A DNA stretch of 64,000 nt from Pedobacter foliorum. Lineage in GTDB: Bacteria; Bacteroidota; Bacteroidia; Sphingobacteriales; Sphingobacteriaceae. The translations under genes were made by a program, and so were the position numbers. Shown one piece after another: positions 1-7,953 of this stretch. The stretch spans positions 496,001-560,000 of the forward strand of contig NZ_JABSNU010000001.1 in NCBI RefSeq assembly GCF_013266735.1. Direction: 5' to 3'. Each line of letters begins with the position of its first letter. Position 1 is the first letter of the stretch. The notes below the pieces were generated by a model that did no database searches, was not told the origin of the DNA, and worked only from the letters and a program-made list of their open reading frames with translations.

Positions 1-506
1 AGTTTTCCGCAATGTTCATAGGAGCTATTATATTTTTGTTCTGTTTGAAACTCCCCAATTTGGCAGAAATCCTCTATATGTATTTTTTGCCCTTTTTCTC
101 TATCAAATCTTTTAGCAATATATACCATCTGACCGTCGGAAGCTGTAAGTAAACAATGTTTACATGTGTTCAGTTTAAATATTTCCGCCAGGTGCATTGT
201 CAAATCTTCTACTTCGGGCATTTGTGCGAAATGAATATTTTGGGGTTTTAAAATGTAGTTCCCCCACAATCCGACAATTGTAAGTCTTTTTGCAGTTCCT
301 TTTACATCTTCAAGTTCAACCGAGAGTTTCGGCTGTACACCAGTTATAGCAATTCTATTGTTAACTGTTGTTTTTGCAAGGTCACTAAGTAAATTTTTAT
401 TTAGAGTCAGGGTGGGGAGCTCTGTAATTCCAAACATTTTTTTACAACATTTGGTATGATATGTGCCTTTGTCTACAGATTGATAACAGAATGGACATTT
501 AATCAT
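1..506 (-). CDS. hipT: HipT-like toxin kinase (HipA C-terminal half), partial at window edge
   Basis: The first ~168 residues are visible; the 3' end lies left of position 1. The N-terminus has a small Cys/His cluster (CPFC at 4-7, then HTKCC at 17-21), common in Bacteroidota HipA C-terminal proteins and probably zinc binding. It is followed by GVQPKLS (56-62), the glycine-rich ATP-loop of HipA-family Ser/Thr kinases, and by FDRE further on. The family phosphorylates translation factors or aminoacyl-tRNA synthetases. In tripartite HipBST systems the residues just before the Gly loop are an autophosphorylation motif; here they read A-I-T, leaving one phosphorylatable residue (Thr55). The start ATG at 506 overlaps the hipS stop by 8 bp, so the three genes are translationally coupled. 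The target is unknown. Confidence 0.85.
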   Translation of the reverse strand, partial: MIKCPFCYQSVDKGTYHTKCCKKMFGITELPTLTLNKNLLSDLAKTTVNNRIAITGVQPKLSVELEDVKGTAKRLTIVGLWGNYILKPQNIHFAQMPEVEDLTMHLAEIFKLNTCKHCLLTASDGQMVYIAKRFDREKGQKIHIEDFCQIGEFQTEQKYNSSYEHCGK

Positions 507-831
507 TTTTTTCCTCCTCTCCAATAACAGTTACAGCTCCTATAGTATCTCTGCATAGCGTCGCCAGTAGCTCAAAACGATCATTACTTTTAAAATTCCA
601 ATATTCTTTTGCAATACTTAATAGCCATCCTTCTGGGATAAGTCCATCGAAAAATGGGAATAGAATCTTGCTGTTATAAGGATACTCAGAAATTGGCAAG
701 GTAAGACTTATGGGCTTAGCTTTTGGTTGTTTAAGGTAAACGCTGTCATAAGTAAAACGATAACCTGAATCAGTTTTTTCAAGATACCCAGCTAGTGTTT
801 TGCCATAGTATACTTTTGCGCTGTTCATCAT
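499..831 (-). CDS. hipS: HipS-like protein (HipA N-terminal subdomain as separate protein)
   Basis: A 110-residue protein matching only the N-terminal subdomain 1 of HipA ('Couple_hipA'): beta-strand-rich start, SLTLP at ~42-46, and the FFDGLIPEGW segment (60-69) typical of that subdomain. In full-length HipA this is fused to the kinase. Here it is a separate ORF between hipB and the kinase, the arrangement of HipBST, where HipS rather than HipB neutralises the kinase. The start overlaps the hipB stop (ATGA type, 828-831), and the stop overlaps hipT. The antitoxin role is inferred from architecture. Confidence 0.85.
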   Translation of the reverse strand: MMNSAKVYYGKTLAGYLEKTDSGYRFTYDSVYLKQPKAKPISLTLPISEYPYNSKILFPFFDGLIPEGWLLSIAKEYWNFKSNDRFELLATLCRDTIGAVTVIGEEEKND

Positions 832-1049
832 GCGTTTTCCCCCTTTTCGTTGTGATTAAGGTCCGTTATTCCAATCTGCTTACCGAAAAGAGCTAATACT
901 TGATTAACTTTATCTAATCGAATAGTCGCTTTACCTCGTTCCAGTTCGCGAACGAAACGAAGACCCACACCTGATTTAAATGCAAGATCGGCTTGAGAAA
1001 GCTTTAAAGCTTTTCTTTTTTCTTTGATAAATATTGTAATTGGCGTCAT
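828..1049 (-). CDS. hipB: HipB-like Xre-family DNA-binding protein
   Basis: A 73-residue single-domain Cro/CI-type helix-turn-helix (KLSQADLAFKSGVGLRFVRELERGKATIR, residues ~16-44) with the short C-terminus seen in HipB proteins. First gene of the hipB-hipS-hipT operon. It likely autoregulates through the three inverted repeats directly upstream (1053-1150), the nearest of which ends 3 bp before the ATG and would cover the ribosome-binding site. Family and operon position are clear; binding to these repeats is inferred. Confidence 0.88.
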   Translation of the reverse strand: MTPITIFIKEKRKALKLSQADLAFKSGVGLRFVRELERGKATIRLDKVNQVLALFGKQIGITDLNHNEKGENA

Positions 1050-1052
1050 TTT

Positions 1053-1150
1053 GTACCCTTTAGGGTACTAATTTAATAAAAATAATTTGAATGATACCCG
1101 ATAGGGTATGTTTTAGGTGTGAATAGAGTTTTTATACCTTATCGGGTATA
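1053..1150. promoter_or_regulatory. Three phased HipB-type operators upstream of hipBST
   Basis: Three 16-bp inverted repeats of the form TACCC-N4-GGGTA lie at 1053-1068, 1094-1109 and 1134-1149 (the last with one mismatch). Centre-to-centre spacing is 41 and 40 bp, about four helical turns, so all sites face the same side of the helix. E. coli HipB binds similar repeats (TATCC-N8-GGATA), which supports autoregulation. Confidence 0.75.
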
Positions 1151-1253
1151 AATTGACAGGTGTTTGTTATGCAGTAGATGCGCAATTTGGCCAGACACGG
1201 TCTGACTGATTGCCTTTTTTATTAAGTTTATCGGCTAGTTATATTTAATTCAT

Positions 1254-1366
1254 TTTTTAGCCAAATCACTGATTAAACCTAATTCAGATAAGAAATGGTT
1301 CGAGAGGCTTTTAGTTGGGCCACTAAACAAAGAAGCCGTTTTCCGATAAGAAGAATGGCTTTTTTG
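1254..1366. repeat. Dispersed ~110-bp repeat, copy R1
   Basis: Shares a 5' block (AGCCAAATC...GATTAAA...TCAGATAAGAAATGG then TTCGAG) and a 3' hairpin (AGCCGTT...GATAAGAAGAA...GGCT) with copies at 1943, 4244 and 5391. All four are in the same orientation. It sits directly at the 3' end of the minus-strand gene ending at 1375, so the hairpin could end that transcript. Confidence 0.75.
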
Positions 1367-1374
1367 TGTTCATT

Positions 1375-1809
1375 TCAACGATTATTATCAATTCTATTTT
1401 GCTTGATAGCTATCGCAACGTTAAGTTCAATGTATGCAAGTCCGCAAACAATTGCTATTTCCATCAAAAAGTAAGTTATCCCAACAACAGTAAGCATAGG
1501 GGAGTAAATTATTAAAAGTCCCATTGTCAAAATGGAATAAAGTAAGTTGGCGATACTTACTGCAATGATAAATGGTGTCCAATGACTTTTTAAGAAAAAA
1601 AAACAGCTAGCGGAATAGATAAAAAATAAGGTACCCGTTATTGAAAGGTATGTCAGAACACTTTTAGGCATACCAAAATACTCATCGAAATTTCTCAATA
1701 CGACAAACAAAAAAAAGGCAGTAAGTATGGCCCCAAAACTGTCTATCATGAATAGTTTTCTGGGCTTTATTGCTAACTGGCTTATAGTTTTTGTAACTAT
1801 GCTACCCAT
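1375..1809 (-). CDS. Hypothetical four-helix membrane protein
   Basis: A 144-residue protein with about four predicted transmembrane segments (roughly residues 22-40, 50-72, 77-100 and 104-130) and basic N- and C-termini. The topology is DoxX-like, but no diagnostic motif was recognised. It stands alone between repeat copies R1 and R2, as a one-gene cassette. Function unknown. Confidence 0.6.
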   Translation of the reverse strand: MGSIVTKTISQLAIKPRKLFMIDSFGAILTAFFLFVVLRNFDEYFGMPKSVLTYLSITGTLFFIYSASCFFFLKSHWTPFIIAVSIANLLYSILTMGLLIIYSPMLTVVGITYFLMEIAIVCGLAYIELNVAIAIKQNRIDNNR

Positions 1810-1942
1810 AGAATAATTTTAGAAGCTAATGTAAGCATTTGATTGTTACAGTAAGGGTTTTATTGATTTGGAGAGGAGGGATGTATTCTATTAAACTATT
1901 TTGAACCTTCTTATGGGAATTATACTTATTACGTTGTTTAAG

Positions 1943-2060
1943 GTTTTAGCCAAATCGGCAATTAAAGCTAAATCAGACAAGAAATGGTTCGAGAAACGCC
2001 CAGTTCAACCACAAATTAAACAGCCGTTTTTCGATAAGAAGAACGGCTGTTTTGCTTTCT
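1943..2060. repeat. Dispersed ~110-bp repeat, copy R2
   Basis: Best-preserved copy. The hairpin has 11-bp perfect arms (AAACAGCCGTT at 2018-2028, AACGGCTGTTT at 2042-2052) around TTTCGATAAGAAG. The left half reads in frame as KSAIKAKSDKKWFEKR with no stop until the end, but this frame is not kept in the other copies. It lies at the 3' end of the serine hydrolase gene. Confidence 0.8.
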
Positions 2061-2099
2061 AAAATAGGAATGCTGTTGATCCGAAAAATCCAATATTGT

Positions 2100-3302
2100 T
2101 CACAATGATCTCTCATTAGTATATTTTACAAGTAAGGCGATGATTTCAGTTTTATCGGCTAAATACCGATTACACAAAAATGCTCCACCCTGACCGGTTG
2201 CAGGATTGAAGAAAAGAAAAGAACTCACTCCAGGGTCATCCCCGTCATGACCAACAGTACCATTGTTATAAAGATTCCAGAATATGCCTTTATTTCGATA
2301 AGCTAAACTAATACCTTTAGGTGGGTTCTCCTTTGAGAATTGCGGACTGAACATCGCTTGGTATGACCTTTTGCTTAAAAGACTTTGGCTGCCGTTATAA
2401 CCATTAATCAGCGCTATCAAATATTTGCTTAGGTCAGCTGTATTTGTTCTGAGCCCCCCATCGGGATAAGTGATCAGCTTATAAAAGGGGAATGACGCAA
2501 CAAGATCATAATAGGGTTTGGCGTATTTATTTAATTTTTGAGCATTTAAAAACCAGCTGGAATTTTGCATCTTAAGTGGTTTCAAGATATACTTTTTTGT
2601 AAACTCAGCGTAAGTCATACCTGATTTGACCTCTATCAAATAGGCCGCGAGTGCAGAACCAATGTTGCTGTAATGTGATGAACTACCTGGTTTGTCGCCA
2701 ACAAAATTGTTTGTGTTGTAATATTTTCCATCACCCGAAAGGTAGTCATATAAGAATGTTTTGAGTGGGGTGTCCTTAATCTTCTCACGATATCCCATAT
2801 TTTGTAATACGCTGTATGCAGAAACATCATACTCAGCAAGCCCTTCATCAAATTGATAGGTGTCAGGAAAAATCGCAGGATTATCCACGATGCTGGAGGT
2901 ATGGTTACTCAATTGCCTTACTGTAATATCAGTCATTGGATAATTGGGGTTCACTACTTTAAAAGGGAGTATTTCGTTGACACTGGTTTCTAATTTAAAA
3001 TAGCCCAACTCAACCGCTTTCATCAAAGCAATAGCAATAAAAGTTTTACTTACAGAACCAATGTTCTGTATAGTTTGCGATGTGTATTTGGTTTTTTTTG
3101 CAACGTCAGCGTAGCCAAAATTGTGTTCATACAAGATTTGTTTTGAATTAACGAGCACCACAGAGATTCCGGTTAAGCTGTCTTTTTTGACTATTTGCCC
3201 TAGTGATGTTGTTAGGGTATCAAATCTAGATTGCCCCTGAGCAATTTGCGTATAAACACAAAATAATAGGCTTCCGATAATAATCTGTTTCCATCTGTTC
3301 AT
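2100..3302 (-). CDS. Secreted serine hydrolase of the beta-lactamase/class C PBP family
   Basis: A 400-residue protein with a signal peptide (about 1-23, ending AQGQ). It carries the three class C active-site signatures: S-V-S-K (83-86; nucleophile S83, base K86), Y-S-N (211-213) and H-D-G (352-354, in place of KTG). Members hydrolyse esters, peptides or beta-lactams; substrate cannot be told from sequence. The upstream AraC-type regulator is on the same strand 46 bp away, so the two may be cotranscribed and functionally linked. Confidence 0.85.
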   Translation of the reverse strand: MNRWKQIIIGSLLFCVYTQIAQGQSRFDTLTTSLGQIVKKDSLTGISVVLVNSKQILYEHNFGYADVAKKTKYTSQTIQNIGSVSKTFIAIALMKAVELGYFKLETSVNEILPFKVVNPNYPMTDITVRQLSNHTSSIVDNPAIFPDTYQFDEGLAEYDVSAYSVLQNMGYREKIKDTPLKTFLYDYLSGDGKYYNTNNFVGDKPGSSSHYSNIGSALAAYLIEVKSGMTYAEFTKKYILKPLKMQNSSWFLNAQKLNKYAKPYYDLVASFPFYKLITYPDGGLRTNTADLSKYLIALINGYNGSQSLLSKRSYQAMFSPQFSKENPPKGISLAYRNKGIFWNLYNNGTVGHDGDDPGVSSFLFFNPATGQGGAFLCNRYLADKTEIIALLVKYTNERSL

Positions 3303-3348
3303 AATGATTAATCTTTGTCAGGTCACAAAATTAGCTGACAGGAGGGTA

Positions 3349-4179
3349 CTATAATTGTAAAAAATCGAAATGTCCGGTTAGCGGCAAAATGTATTCGCTT
3401 ACATTAAATCTGGAAGGTGCTTCCGAAAAAATGCCGCGATAGGATCTGATAAAGTGAGACTGATCATAATAACCATAGCGGAGTGCAAGCGCACCTAAAT
3501 TACGGTTGTAAACTGGATTACTCAAATCATCTATTAATTTCCTTAGTTGTAAAATAGATTGAATTTCTTTGGCCGTAAGGCCGACCAAAGTTTTAAATTT
3601 CTGTTCAACACGTCGTTGTGAATAACCAGAGGCGACGGCGATAGCGGCGATGTTTGATGGTGTTGATGGGCCTACACTCAGTCTATTATATGCCCATTGA
3701 ATAAAACGGGCGTCAAGGTCTACATGCAGGTAAGCATCCAAAGCCTTATACAACATCGGGATTACAGTGATGTCGTTTGTTAAATCAGTGTCTGTAAGCT
3801 GTTCATGTAAGGAATGATTGATATATTCCAAACTCACTACATCATTCACCAATTCATCCATACAAATTTTTGTAATGAGTGGCGGTAACCAGGGTTTTAC
3901 CTGTGCCATGATCGCCTTCGAATAGGGCTTCAATGATATGCTAGCGCGTTTACTTATCTGACCCGATAGATAAGCACCCGGAGGTAATTCAATTGTTTTA
4001 CCTGCTAAATTTAGCGAGACCCCGTTACCACTAACGAACACAATTGTACAACACCCATTAGGCAGCGCATAACTAGCAGGCGTAGTTAACGGACTCAGCA
4101 GATTATTTAGTATCCAGAATTTTTGAATGTATGGTTTGTAACAATCTTTAGTTGAAACCTCATTGTAAAACTCATTCAT
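3349..4179 (-). CDS. AraC-family transcriptional regulator
   Basis: 276 residues. The C-terminal third is a double helix-turn-helix AraC domain: first HTH around SNIAAIAVASGYSQRRVEQKFK and second around ALRYGYYDQSHFIRSYRGIF, followed by the usual P-x-R/F ending. The N-terminal ~150 residues resemble the beta-barrel sensor found in Bacteroidota AraC proteins (DUF6597-like). It probably regulates itself and the serine hydrolase just downstream. Ligand unknown. Confidence 0.85.
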   Translation of the reverse strand: MNEFYNEVSTKDCYKPYIQKFWILNNLLSPLTTPASYALPNGCCTIVFVSGNGVSLNLAGKTIELPPGAYLSGQISKRASISLKPYSKAIMAQVKPWLPPLITKICMDELVNDVVSLEYINHSLHEQLTDTDLTNDITVIPMLYKALDAYLHVDLDARFIQWAYNRLSVGPSTPSNIAAIAVASGYSQRRVEQKFKTLVGLTAKEIQSILQLRKLIDDLSNPVYNRNLGALALRYGYYDQSHFIRSYRGIFSEAPSRFNVSEYILPLTGHFDFLQL

Positions 4180-4243
4180 CTTTCGCCCGTTAGTAATAAG
4201 TAACCAATATTAATGAAAATATTCTGTAAAATTATCAGGGCGT

Positions 4244-4352
4244 CTTTTTAGCCTAATTTGCGATTTAACATAACTCAGATAGGAAATGATTCGAGAAACG
4301 CCCAGTTGGGCCCGCAAACAAAAAAGCCGTTTTTCTAAAAGAAGTAATTTTA
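4244..4352. repeat. Dispersed ~110-bp repeat, copy R3 (degenerate)
   Basis: Keeps the conserved phrases TTCGAGAAACGCCCAGTTGG and AAAAAAGCCGTTTTTC, but the right hairpin arm is lost (reads AAAAGAAGTAATTTTAC). It lies between the AraC gene start and the plus-strand gene at 4522. Confidence 0.65.
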
Positions 4353-4521
4353 CAGGATTATTCTTAGATTTAATTTATTGAAAGGATCTACTCAATTAGG
4401 CCTATAGGCCCAGTGTTGGGTGGATAGGTCTGACCTCGCCAGACCTATATATAAGTTGTGTGCAATGGCACTATCGACACCGACTAGACATTAAGGCTTT
4501 TGACTAAAAAAACGAAAATAA

Positions 4522-4947
4522 TTGAAAATTGACTTTTTAGAATATCCTAAGACAATAAAAATATTGCTAGCAATCTATGTTTTAGGTTTTGCCATTGGGA
4601 CAACTACTCATGTATTGGACTTGTTAAATCATGGCTTAATACTTAATAAAAATGTGCCTACGTGGAAAAACATATATTGGGTATCGTTAACTTTCTTAGA
4701 TTTTTTAGCTATTATCTTAATTTTAAGAAGTATTGTTCCAGCTTTAATAATTTCTAATTTAATCATTGTTTCAGACGTACTAATAAATACAAACGGGTTG
4801 ACATTTGAAAGATTTGGCAATTCTGATGATTATAAAATAGTTTTACAAATAATCTTTGGACTTTATATATTATCAACGACTCCAATAATTTTACGACTGC
4901 ATACCAAGGACAGAAAAAGCCACAGCACACAACATCAGGTTTTATGA
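4522..4947 (+). CDS. Hypothetical membrane protein
   Basis: 141 residues with about four hydrophobic segments (12-33, 50-70, 72-90 and 106-123). The only in-frame start giving full length is TTG at 4522; there is no strong Shine-Dalgarno, usual in Bacteroidota. It is AT-rich and isolated between repeats R3 and R4, opposite in strand to its neighbours. No family recognised. Confidence 0.55.
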   Translation: MKIDFLEYPKTIKILLAIYVLGFAIGTTTHVLDLLNHGLILNKNVPTWKNIYWVSLTFLDFLAIILILRSIVPALIISNLIIVSDVLINTNGLTFERFGNSDDYKIVLQIIFGLYILSTTPIILRLHTKDRKSHSTQHQVL

Positions 4948-5390
4948 AAGCGATGGAATACAAAAGGAAAGACATACCTACAAGTGAAATCCCCTCTGCT
5001 AACCACGGGTGTAAAAAATTGCGGGTGAAGTGCTCTAAATATGTCCATCACTTTTTATTAAGTTAGTGCGGGCAGACAAGTTCTTGCAAAAAAAAAACGC
5101 AAATTCTTACACTGCCAATGGTTAATTACACACCAATTAAAAACCTCACAATTCCCTCGTTTGTCGATAGGAGCTTTACTTAAGAAATAAGTGAAGTCAT
5201 GTGACTGTATAATCTCTCCAACGTTCTTTTTTATTAATGGATTATCATAAACTCATTCCATTTATCAAATCACTTTTTGTGTTTTTGATAATGAGTATTT
5301 GATAATTTGAATTCTTTTTAATTATACATTTTTAAGTTCGCTTTCTATAACTATATGCAAGATTACCCGTAGCAAGGTCTACACATTTTT
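4948..5390. other. Intergenic stretch with no recognised gene
   Basis: AT-rich DNA between the membrane protein gene and repeat R4. I see no coding signal, tRNA or clear hairpin. Confidence 0.5.
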
Positions 5391-5508
5391 TTTTACTAAA
5401 TCGGCAATTAAAGCCAAATCAGACAAGAAAAAGTTCGAGATTTGTGCACTAGTGACCACAAACGAAAATAGCCGTTTTTCGATAAGAAGAACGGCTATTT
5501 TCGTTTCT
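5391..5508. repeat. Dispersed ~110-bp repeat, copy R4
   Basis: Left half nearly identical to R2. The hairpin arms are 16 bp and perfect (AACGAAAATAGCCGTT at 5461-5476, AACGGCTATTTTCGTT at 5490-5505). Outer arm bases differ from R2 but change on both sides together, so pairing is preserved. It lies at the 3' end of the gene ending at 5562 and could serve as its terminator. Confidence 0.8.
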
Positions 5509-5561
5509 AAACGTATTATTTACTTAGAATCAAACTTGGATTAAAAGAGCGATGTCTTTTT

Positions 5562-6233
5562 TTATTCTTTACTAATCTTTATATCCGAAAAGTATCCTTC
5601 TGTACCAACATCTACCCAGAGTCCAATAGCACCACCTTTGTTGTCTCCCAGTTTGAGGTCATTAACAACTAATGAAGCATGATTCTCGCCATTTAGAAAC
5701 AATTTTGCCCGATGTCCTTTTATTTCTATTTTCATTGTGATCCATTCATTCAACGTCATGTCGGCATAGGATTCATATTGACCTAGTGCAATTTTCCTGC
5801 TATGGTCAAACTTAAAATCAGGAAATGAAAAGTATTGAATGGAATGGTTTCTATTGAGTTGGTTTTCCGATCTTCCATTCGTAGGGCGCAAATAAATACC
5901 CTCAAATTTTGAGTTGTTTTTATTGATATGGAATGTTACTCCTATGAAACCTCTGGCAAATTCCGGGGCATCCTTTAGGAGCCTACTTAGCACCTTAAGC
6001 TCTATTGTGCCATTTGTGAAATCATGTTCAGTTAGTTTAACAAATGTAGGTTCGTCAAACTTTTTTACCGTAACGTCTTTTACCACTTTTACAACTGCCT
6101 TACCATCTAAACTATCAACGGACATTAAAACATTAACTGCTTCAAGATGACTTTTATTAAAAGTAATCTGCTGAGCAGACAAATTTTTGGAAGCAATTGA
6201 TAGCAGGCTCAATAAAATCAGGTTGATCTTCAT
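5562..6233 (-). CDS. Secreted concanavalin-like (LamG/DUF1080-type) protein
   Basis: The ATG at 6233 is chosen over the longer reading frame because it starts a clear signal peptide (MKINLILLSLLSIASKNLSAQQ). The remaining ~200 residues are beta-rich with a jelly-roll pattern (W-I-T-M-K-I-E-I-K, A-K-L-F-L-N-G, G-A-I-G-L-W-V-D, Y-F-S-D-I-K-I), typical of concanavalin A-like domains in 3-keto-disaccharide hydrolase relatives. No catalytic residues identified. The oxidoreductase gene ends 40 bp upstream on the same strand, so they may form an operon. Confidence 0.65.
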   Translation of the reverse strand: MKINLILLSLLSIASKNLSAQQITFNKSHLEAVNVLMSVDSLDGKAVVKVVKDVTVKKFDEPTFVKLTEHDFTNGTIELKVLSRLLKDAPEFARGFIGVTFHINKNNSKFEGIYLRPTNGRSENQLNRNHSIQYFSFPDFKFDHSRKIALGQYESYADMTLNEWITMKIEIKGHRAKLFLNGENHASLVVNDLKLGDNKGGAIGLWVDVGTEGYFSDIKISKE

Positions 6234-6273
6234 GTCTTTTCTATTTAAAAAAAGCTTTTGATTAGGTAAGCGA

Positions 6274-6924
6274 TTAAATACGAGTCTTTGCCTCACTAAT
6301 AGTAACGGTTTTCCCTAGTGCACCAAATTCGTGCAGATCGCCAAAAACTTCAATTCTAATAGATTGGTCAAGTCCGCCAATGCGGAGTGGTTCGAAACCA
6401 TTATCCTTAATCAATTGTTCTACAGTTTCATTTATATTCTGGTCATCATTGGCATAAAATAGAACAGATCTTTCTGGCGATTGGTAAGCCGCTGCGGTTA
6501 GCGAACCCGCACCAAGCGTGCCCAGCGCTTTCACTAGTTTTGCATTTTGACCGAGAGCAACTCTATTTATTTCTCCTGCCGATTCGTTGGTGCCAATAAT
6601 TTTTTTGAAACCACCTTTATCGTCCGGTGCAATAGGGTTAGAAGGATCAATGATGATTTTTCCTTCCAGATCAGATGCATAATGGTTTACAAATTCTGCA
6701 ATTGTCTCAAATGGTATGGCCAATACAAGAATATCCGCATTTTTAACAGCGGTAGGTATATCGCTTGGCTTAGATGTGACTCCCCAATTTGCAGCAAGTT
6801 CTTTAGCTTTTGCCAGATTTCTATCAGCCACGATAAATTCGCGATTTGATTTGGAAAGATTGGCAGCAACTGCCTGTCCGATATTTCCTAGGCCAATGAT
6901 GGCTACTTTTGATGATGTTGTCAT
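6274..6924 (-). CDS. NADP-dependent oxidoreductase, F420-reductase-like Rossmann protein
   Basis: Start ATG at 6924 (MTTSSKVAIIGLGNIGQAVA). The Rossmann loop GLGNIG comes right after the start; ILVLAIPFETI and IIIDPSNPI follow, as in the NADPH-dependent F420 reductase/NADP_oxidored_coenz family (COG2085). In organisms without F420 these act as NAD(P)-dependent reductases of unknown substrate. 217 residues, usual length. It is cotranscribed with the secreted protein downstream and preceded on the same strand by a Crp/Fnr regulator gene. Confidence 0.8.
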   Translation of the reverse strand: MTTSSKVAIIGLGNIGQAVAANLSKSNREFIVADRNLAKAKELAANWGVTSKPSDIPTAVKNADILVLAIPFETIAEFVNHYASDLEGKIIIDPSNPIAPDDKGGFKKIIGTNESAGEINRVALGQNAKLVKALGTLGAGSLTAAAYQSPERSVLFYANDDQNINETVEQLIKDNGFEPLRIGGLDQSIRIEVFGDLHEFGALGKTVTISEAKTRI

Positions 6925-7027
6925 AACTATTTTCTTTAGTGTTTTTATAATTATTTGATAACACAAAGTTGCATAGGAATGGAGGAATGTTCCAATGAAC
7001 TACATCAAGAAATAGTCTTGATCTGGT

Positions 7028-7642
7028 TTAAGAATTCACCTTAACCTGCTTGTTTCGCAAGCGGCTTAAAAACTCTGCAGTAATGCCTAAAAAGGCGGCT
7101 ATTTGAGTTTGTGACAGCCGATTGGTAAGCTGTGGATAGGTTTGGATAAATGATAAATACCTGTCTTCGGCCGTTGAACTGATGTTTTGCAACAATCTTT
7201 TTTGTAGTGCAACAAAACTGTTCTCCATTAAAACTCTAAAAATACGGTCAAATTTTGGCTGATGAGTGTAAAGCTTAATTAGGTTGTCATAACTAATCTG
7301 CAATACCATAGTGTCCTCCAGAGCATCAATATCCAATTCTGAAGCTGTTCTTTCATGAAAACTGCCAATGTCCATCAGCCAGGAGTTTTCTGGGGCAAAC
7401 TGCAGGATGTGCGTATTGCCTTTCTCATCAATCTTATACAAACGTAAGCAACCGCGCACTACGAAATTGAATTGGGAGCAAACGTCGCCCTGCTGTAAAA
7501 TATATTGTCTTTTTCTGTATAATCGTGGCTTAAAAAGCTCAGTAACCAAGGTCGTCTCCTCCTTATTCAAGCGGATTAAATGATTGAAATAATGGAGCAA
7601 TGGTGTTATAGAGGCTTGTATCAAATCATCATTCATAAGCAT
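7028..7642 (-). CDS. Crp/Fnr-family transcriptional regulator
   Basis: 204 residues: N-terminal cyclic-nucleotide-binding-like beta-roll (RQYILQQGDVCSQFNFVVRGCLRLY, ~48-72) and a C-terminal winged helix (LTNRLSQTQIAAFLGITAEFLSRLR). The usual cAMP-binding Arg motif is not apparent, as in most Bacteroidota members, so it may not bind cAMP. It probably regulates the adjacent oxidoreductase gene. Confidence 0.85.
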   Translation of the reverse strand: MLMNDDLIQASITPLLHYFNHLIRLNKEETTLVTELFKPRLYRKRQYILQQGDVCSQFNFVVRGCLRLYKIDEKGNTHILQFAPENSWLMDIGSFHERTASELDIDALEDTMVLQISYDNLIKLYTHQPKFDRIFRVLMENSFVALQKRLLQNISSTAEDRYLSFIQTYPQLTNRLSQTQIAAFLGITAEFLSRLRNKQVKVNS

Positions 7643-7701
7643 TTCCGGTTTACTACAATATCAAAGTTAAAACTTCTAACTGATACATTCAGTATACCAT
7701 A

Positions 7702-7932
7702 CTAAACTGGGCAGTCAGGATCATAAGGAAGATGAATACAGATAAAACCACTGCCCAACAGAGAAAGAATTACATCTTCCACATGGAAGGAATTTCCTTC
7801 AACTCTGAGTATCTTATCCTCATCCTCAAGATCTAATGAAATCCGAAACGCAGGATATACGTACAACAGCTGGCTAATCACATTCATTGCAGCTGCAGGA
7901 TGTTTAACATTTGTTTTGAAAATTGCGACCAT
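7702..7932 (-). CDS. Small hypothetical protein
   Basis: 76 residues, beta-alpha-beta pattern (MVAIFKTNV...ILRVEGNSFHVEDVILSLLGSGFICIHLP) reminiscent of an HMA-like ferredoxin fold, without the CxxC metal motif. It lies 21 bp upstream of the DUF6268 gene's 3' end on the same strand and may be cotranscribed with it. Function unknown. Confidence 0.6.
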   Translation of the reverse strand: MVAIFKTNVKHPAAAMNVISQLLYVYPAFRISLDLEDEDKILRVEGNSFHVEDVILSLLGSGFICIHLPYDPDCPV

Positions 7933-7953
7933 GATTGTTTCGTATTAAGCGTT

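Noticed and set aside
1053..1150. CRISPR-like array from regularly spaced repeats
   Set aside because: Repeats are short palindromes with few copies in a promoter and no cas genes; they are operators.
1943..2060. Repeat R2 read as a protein C-terminus (KSAIKAKSDKKWFEKR...)
   Set aside because: The frame is not kept in R3 or in the 3' half of R4, so coding is not the conserved property.
1254..5508. True integron attC array
   Set aside because: The repeats lack the paired R/L core sites of attC and no integron integrase is present; only a cassette-like layout is reported.
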